Assembly (NCBI RefSeq): GCF_001580015.1
Contig: NZ_LSZQ01000046.1
Span: forward strand, 1-64,000
Direction: 5' to 3'
Origin: Cephaloticoccus primus
GTDB lineage: Bacteria > Verrucomicrobiota > Verrucomicrobiia > Opitutales > Opitutaceae
DNA length: 64,000 nt
Within the stretch, counting starts at the first letter, position 1; each line of letters begins with the position of its first letter. Both the position numbers and the translations under genes were made by a program. The notes under the pieces are model-generated. The model worked only from the letters and a program-made list of their open reading frames with translations. It made no database searches and was not told the DNA's origin. Positions 61,866-64,000 of the stretch are shown piece after piece.

Positions 61866-62166
61866 TACTACGCGTGGGGGCGGCAGGTGGTACCTGCACC
61901 CATTTACTGTGCGGTTTGCGTGTTGTGCGTTCCGCACAACACGCAAACCGCACAGTAAGGGATACCCGACCTCCGGTCGGGTCGGAGATTTAACCCGTCA
62001 ACTTTTTCGCCGCGCCCAAATGGGTTCCCGCTCCATCCGCGCTCTGTTGCGAAGCAACAGGGAAGAGTCCTTTAAATTTGGGAATCGGCTCCGTCGCTAC
62101 GCGACGGAGCCGATTCCCAAATTTAAAGGCATGTGGCGCCACGCCACCGCCGCCCGCGTAGGGCAC
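61866..62166 (+). repeat. Composite palindromic intergenic element, copy K
   Basis: Compact 301-bp copy with termini CTACTACGCGTGGGGGCGG and CCGCCGCCCGCGTAGGGC. CAGG/CCTG hairpin, M3 at 61905-61957 (TACTGTGCGGTTTG / CAAACCGCACAGTA with a different inner stem CGTGTTGTGCG/CGCACAACACG), CCGACC/GGTCGG, linker, CTGTTGCGAAGCAACAG, long hairpin type beta (AATTTGGGAATCGGC / GCCGATTCCCAAATT; inner CTCCGTCGC/GCGACGGAG), GTGGCGCCACGCCAC. Ends two bases before the hrpA stop codon. Confidence 0.9.
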
Positions 62167-62167
62167 C

Positions 62168-64000
62168 CTAGCGGCGGAAGAGTTTGTCGAGGGCGGCGAG
62201 GGTTTTCAGCGGCTGTTTTTGCAGAGTTGGGGCTTGGTGAATGGGTCGTTTTGCGGGTGCTGGAGATGCGGCGGTTTCAGGTGTTTTTCCCAAACGCAGG
62301 GCCGCAATTAGTTCATCCAGCTTCTTCGGCGAAACGGGCTCGGCGGTGCCCAGCTCTTGCGCGAAGAGGCTGACGCGGAGCTCCTCCACCAGCCAGCGTA
62401 GGCGATCCACGGCCTCTGCCCGAGCGACGGACGCAGCACTCGCGGAGGCCTTCGCAGCACCAACGCTCACCGAGGTAAAGGGCGCCACAGCTTCCTTCGC
62501 TCCCCTGCCCCCGCGCGCATCCGGCGGCACGTCTTGCGGCACGCTCAGCTCTGCCAAGGCGCGCAAATAAGGCGCGAGTTGGCGGGCGCGCTCGGCATCC
62601 TTTTGCGGATTTTGCCGCCAGCGATCCGCGCGCAAGCGCAGCCCGCGCAGGTAACGCGGAAACTGCGCGAGCTGCGGCCAGGTAACCCGCCGCATAAAGT
62701 CGGGCGGCAGCAAATGCGCGAGGTCGGCGGAGAGACCCGCGTAGGGCGTCGGGTGCACGAGAAGCTCCTGGCGGAGGCGGAGGACTTCCCCGAGCAAGTC
62801 GCAGAGCCGCGGCACGATTCCGCGCAGCTCGGCCTTGGCCTGCGCGAGCGCCGCTGCGAAATTCGCCGCGCTCAAGGCCCCGGCTTTCCCCGCTCGTGCG
62901 GCGTCATCGCCACCACGGCTGGCCGAGCTCACGCGAGCTTCCAATCCGCCGCTGCCTCCGCTGGCGTTGCCCTGCGCAGCGTTTTTGTGTTCCCCAGAAA
63001 GCACTCGCGCGGGATCGCAAACCCAGCGGCGTAGCATCGCTGCGGCGTCTTCCTCAAGAGCAGCGAGCGGGGCCAGTGTGGAGACGAGCGGGCCGAGCTT
63101 TCGCAAATCGCGCAGATCGCGCGCGAGCCAGCCCAGGTCGTGCCGGAGCTGGAGCTCCAGCAAAGCCGCAATGCCGACGCGCGACACGCGCTCGGCCTCG
63201 GCACGCGTTCTAAAAAGCTTGAGCGACACGCGGGTACCGTCGCTGGCGAGGCACAGCCCGGGGTAAGCCATCAAGGGCAGCCCCGAGTCTTCGCCTATCT
63301 GAACCTCGCTCGGGATGTCGCCAAAAGCCCAGTCGGCCTGATCGAGCTTTTCCCAGCGAGCACGGGCGCGGGCCCAAGCTTGATTCACTGCGTGCGAGCC
63401 CGCACGGGCGGCGGCTTCGCCTTGGGCCTGCGCGAGTTTAGCGCGAAGCTCTGCCAATTCGCGGCTGGCGCAGAGCTCGCGTCCCGCCTCGTCGATCACG
63501 CGCACGCGCACGCGCAAGTGCTCAGGCAGCGCCCGCCCGCCCCTACCCTCCCAGATACTTGGCGAGAGATGCAGGCCGAAGCGTTCGTTGAGCTGCGCGG
63601 CAAGCGCGGCGGTGAGCGTCTCGCGCTGCGCGGTGAGGCGAGCGCGTGCGGCAACTTGGGTCGCGAGACTCTTGGCTGTTTCGGAGAGCGGGACGAGTGC
63701 GCGGCGCAGCTCCTTGGGCAGGCCGCGCAGGTAGAACTCCACCTTTTCGCTCAAGTGCCCGGGAATCGCCCAATCGAGCGCGGCTTCGCTCAGCGAATCG
63801 AGCTCGCGCGGGGTGAGATCGAGCGTCACGCCGTCGTCCGCCTGGCCCGGGCGGTAAGCGTAGTTGAGCGCGAGGACGCTGTTTTGCAGCGGCAGCGATT
63901 CGGGGAAAATCGCCGCGCCGCTCTCCGCACTTTCGTCCTCTGGCGGAAGCAAATCCTCCGCGCGCAGTTTTAAAAAATCAGGCTGCGCCCCCGCCCGCTC
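62168..64000 (-). CDS. hrpA: ATP-dependent RNA helicase HrpA, C-terminal part (gene continues beyond the window)
   Basis: At least 610 aa of the C-terminal DUF3418 region: PDFLKLRAEDLLPP, FPESLPLQNSVLALNYAYRPGQADDGVTLDLTPRELDSLSEAALDWAIPGHLSEKVEFYLRGLPKELRRALVP, and the closing KKLDELIAALR...ALDKLFRR. The frame is open to the right window edge, so the helicase domains with the DEAH box are outside. HrpA unwinds mRNA and rescues stalled ribosomes. Ala/Arg-rich inserted stretches are present (for example GGSGGLEARVSSASRGGDD). The 3' end meets repeat copy K. Confidence 0.92.
   Translation of the reverse strand, partial: ERAGAQPDFLKLRAEDLLPPEDESAESGAAIFPESLPLQNSVLALNYAYRPGQADDGVTLDLTPRELDSLSEAALDWAIPGHLSEKVEFYLRGLPKELRRALVPLSETAKSLATQVAARARLTAQRETLTAALAAQLNERFGLHLSPSIWEGRGGRALPEHLRVRVRVIDEAGRELCASRELAELRAKLAQAQGEAAARAGSHAVNQAWARARARWEKLDQADWAFGDIPSEVQIGEDSGLPLMAYPGLCLASDGTRVSLKLFRTRAEAERVSRVGIAALLELQLRHDLGWLARDLRDLRKLGPLVSTLAPLAALEEDAAAMLRRWVCDPARVLSGEHKNAAQGNASGGSGGLEARVSSASRGGDDAARAGKAGALSAANFAAALAQAKAELRGIVPRLCDLLGEVLRLRQELLVHPTPYAGLSADLAHLLPPDFMRRVTWPQLAQFPRYLRGLRLRADRWRQNPQKDAERARQLAPYLRALAELSVPQDVPPDARGGRGAKEAVAPFTSVSVGAAKASASAASVARAEAVDRLRWLVEELRVSLFAQELGTAEPVSPKKLDELIAALRLGKTPETAASPAPAKRPIHQAPTLQKQPLKTLAALDKLFRR

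Noticed and set aside
31763-62166. The repeats as a CRISPR array
   Set aside because: Units are dispersed, hundreds of bases long and separated by genes; there are no regularly spaced short direct repeats with unique spacers and no cas gene.

Overview
The window is GC-rich, densely coded bacterial chromosome, most likely from the Opitutaceae/Opitutales of the Verrucomicrobiota. This is an inference from gene content: a very large PEP-CTERM protein with autotransporter-type beta-strand repeats, a Lys/Ala/Pro-rich protein with a starch-binding-like domain, dispersed trp genes (trpA and trpD about 38 kb apart) and a Gram-negative envelope gene set. No rRNA, CRISPR array, prophage or transposase is visible.

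Layout. 0.2-3.6 kb: MFS permease divergent from a TolC-type outer-membrane protein. 3.9-8 kb: miaA, trpA, tRNA-Val(TAC), asd and an L,D-transpeptidase whose start codon overlaps that of asd. 8-13 kb: a P1B-4 metal ATPase divergent from a DinG-type helicase. 13.1-17.9 kb: a sugar ABC operon with two tandem substrate-binding proteins. 18-20.6 kb: amidohydrolase, NMT1-type binding lipoprotein and RidA. 20.8-24.6 kb: a lower-GC segment with a GH2 glycosidase broken by an in-frame TAG, and a phytanoyl-CoA dioxygenase-like protein. 24.6-31.7 kb: a manganese/iron locus (sitABCD, a frameshifted TonB-dependent receptor, mntR). 32-40.8 kb: PEP-CTERM protein, fused ferric-type ABC permease, EamA transporter, CE7 esterase. 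40.8-50.6 kb: TPR protein, trpD-glmM, uppP, a secretin, a gamma-carbonic-anhydrase-like protein and a ydbH-ynbE-ydbL envelope-bridge operon. 50.6-64 kb: glgP, mutL, argH, OsmC protein, tRNA-Ala(CGC), H1-like/starch-binding-like protein, acyltransferase plus ABC ATPase, dienelactone hydrolase, and hrpA running off the right edge.

The most striking structure is a family of about 300-450 bp intergenic elements, eleven copies in 64 kb, that fill gaps between unrelated genes. Intact copies have roughly 18-bp inverted ends (CCACTGCGCGTGGGGCGG and its complement). Inside is a fixed order of hairpins whose stem sequences differ from copy to copy while base pairing is kept, and whole stems are swapped between copies within constant linkers. 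Some copies carry additional outer hairpin modules. They lie between convergent, divergent and tandem genes and in both orientations. One fragment appears to sit inside the 5' coding region of an acyltransferase gene. I do not recognise the family; it is the best candidate for something undescribed here.

Functional themes: manganese homeostasis (receptor, ABC importer and regulator in one locus), outer-membrane and envelope building (secretin, YdbH/YnbE/YdbL, uppP, glmM, L,D-transpeptidase, asd), glycan use (GH2, CE7, sugar ABC, glgP, H1/starch-binding-like protein) and amino-acid biosynthesis (trpA, trpD, argH, asd).
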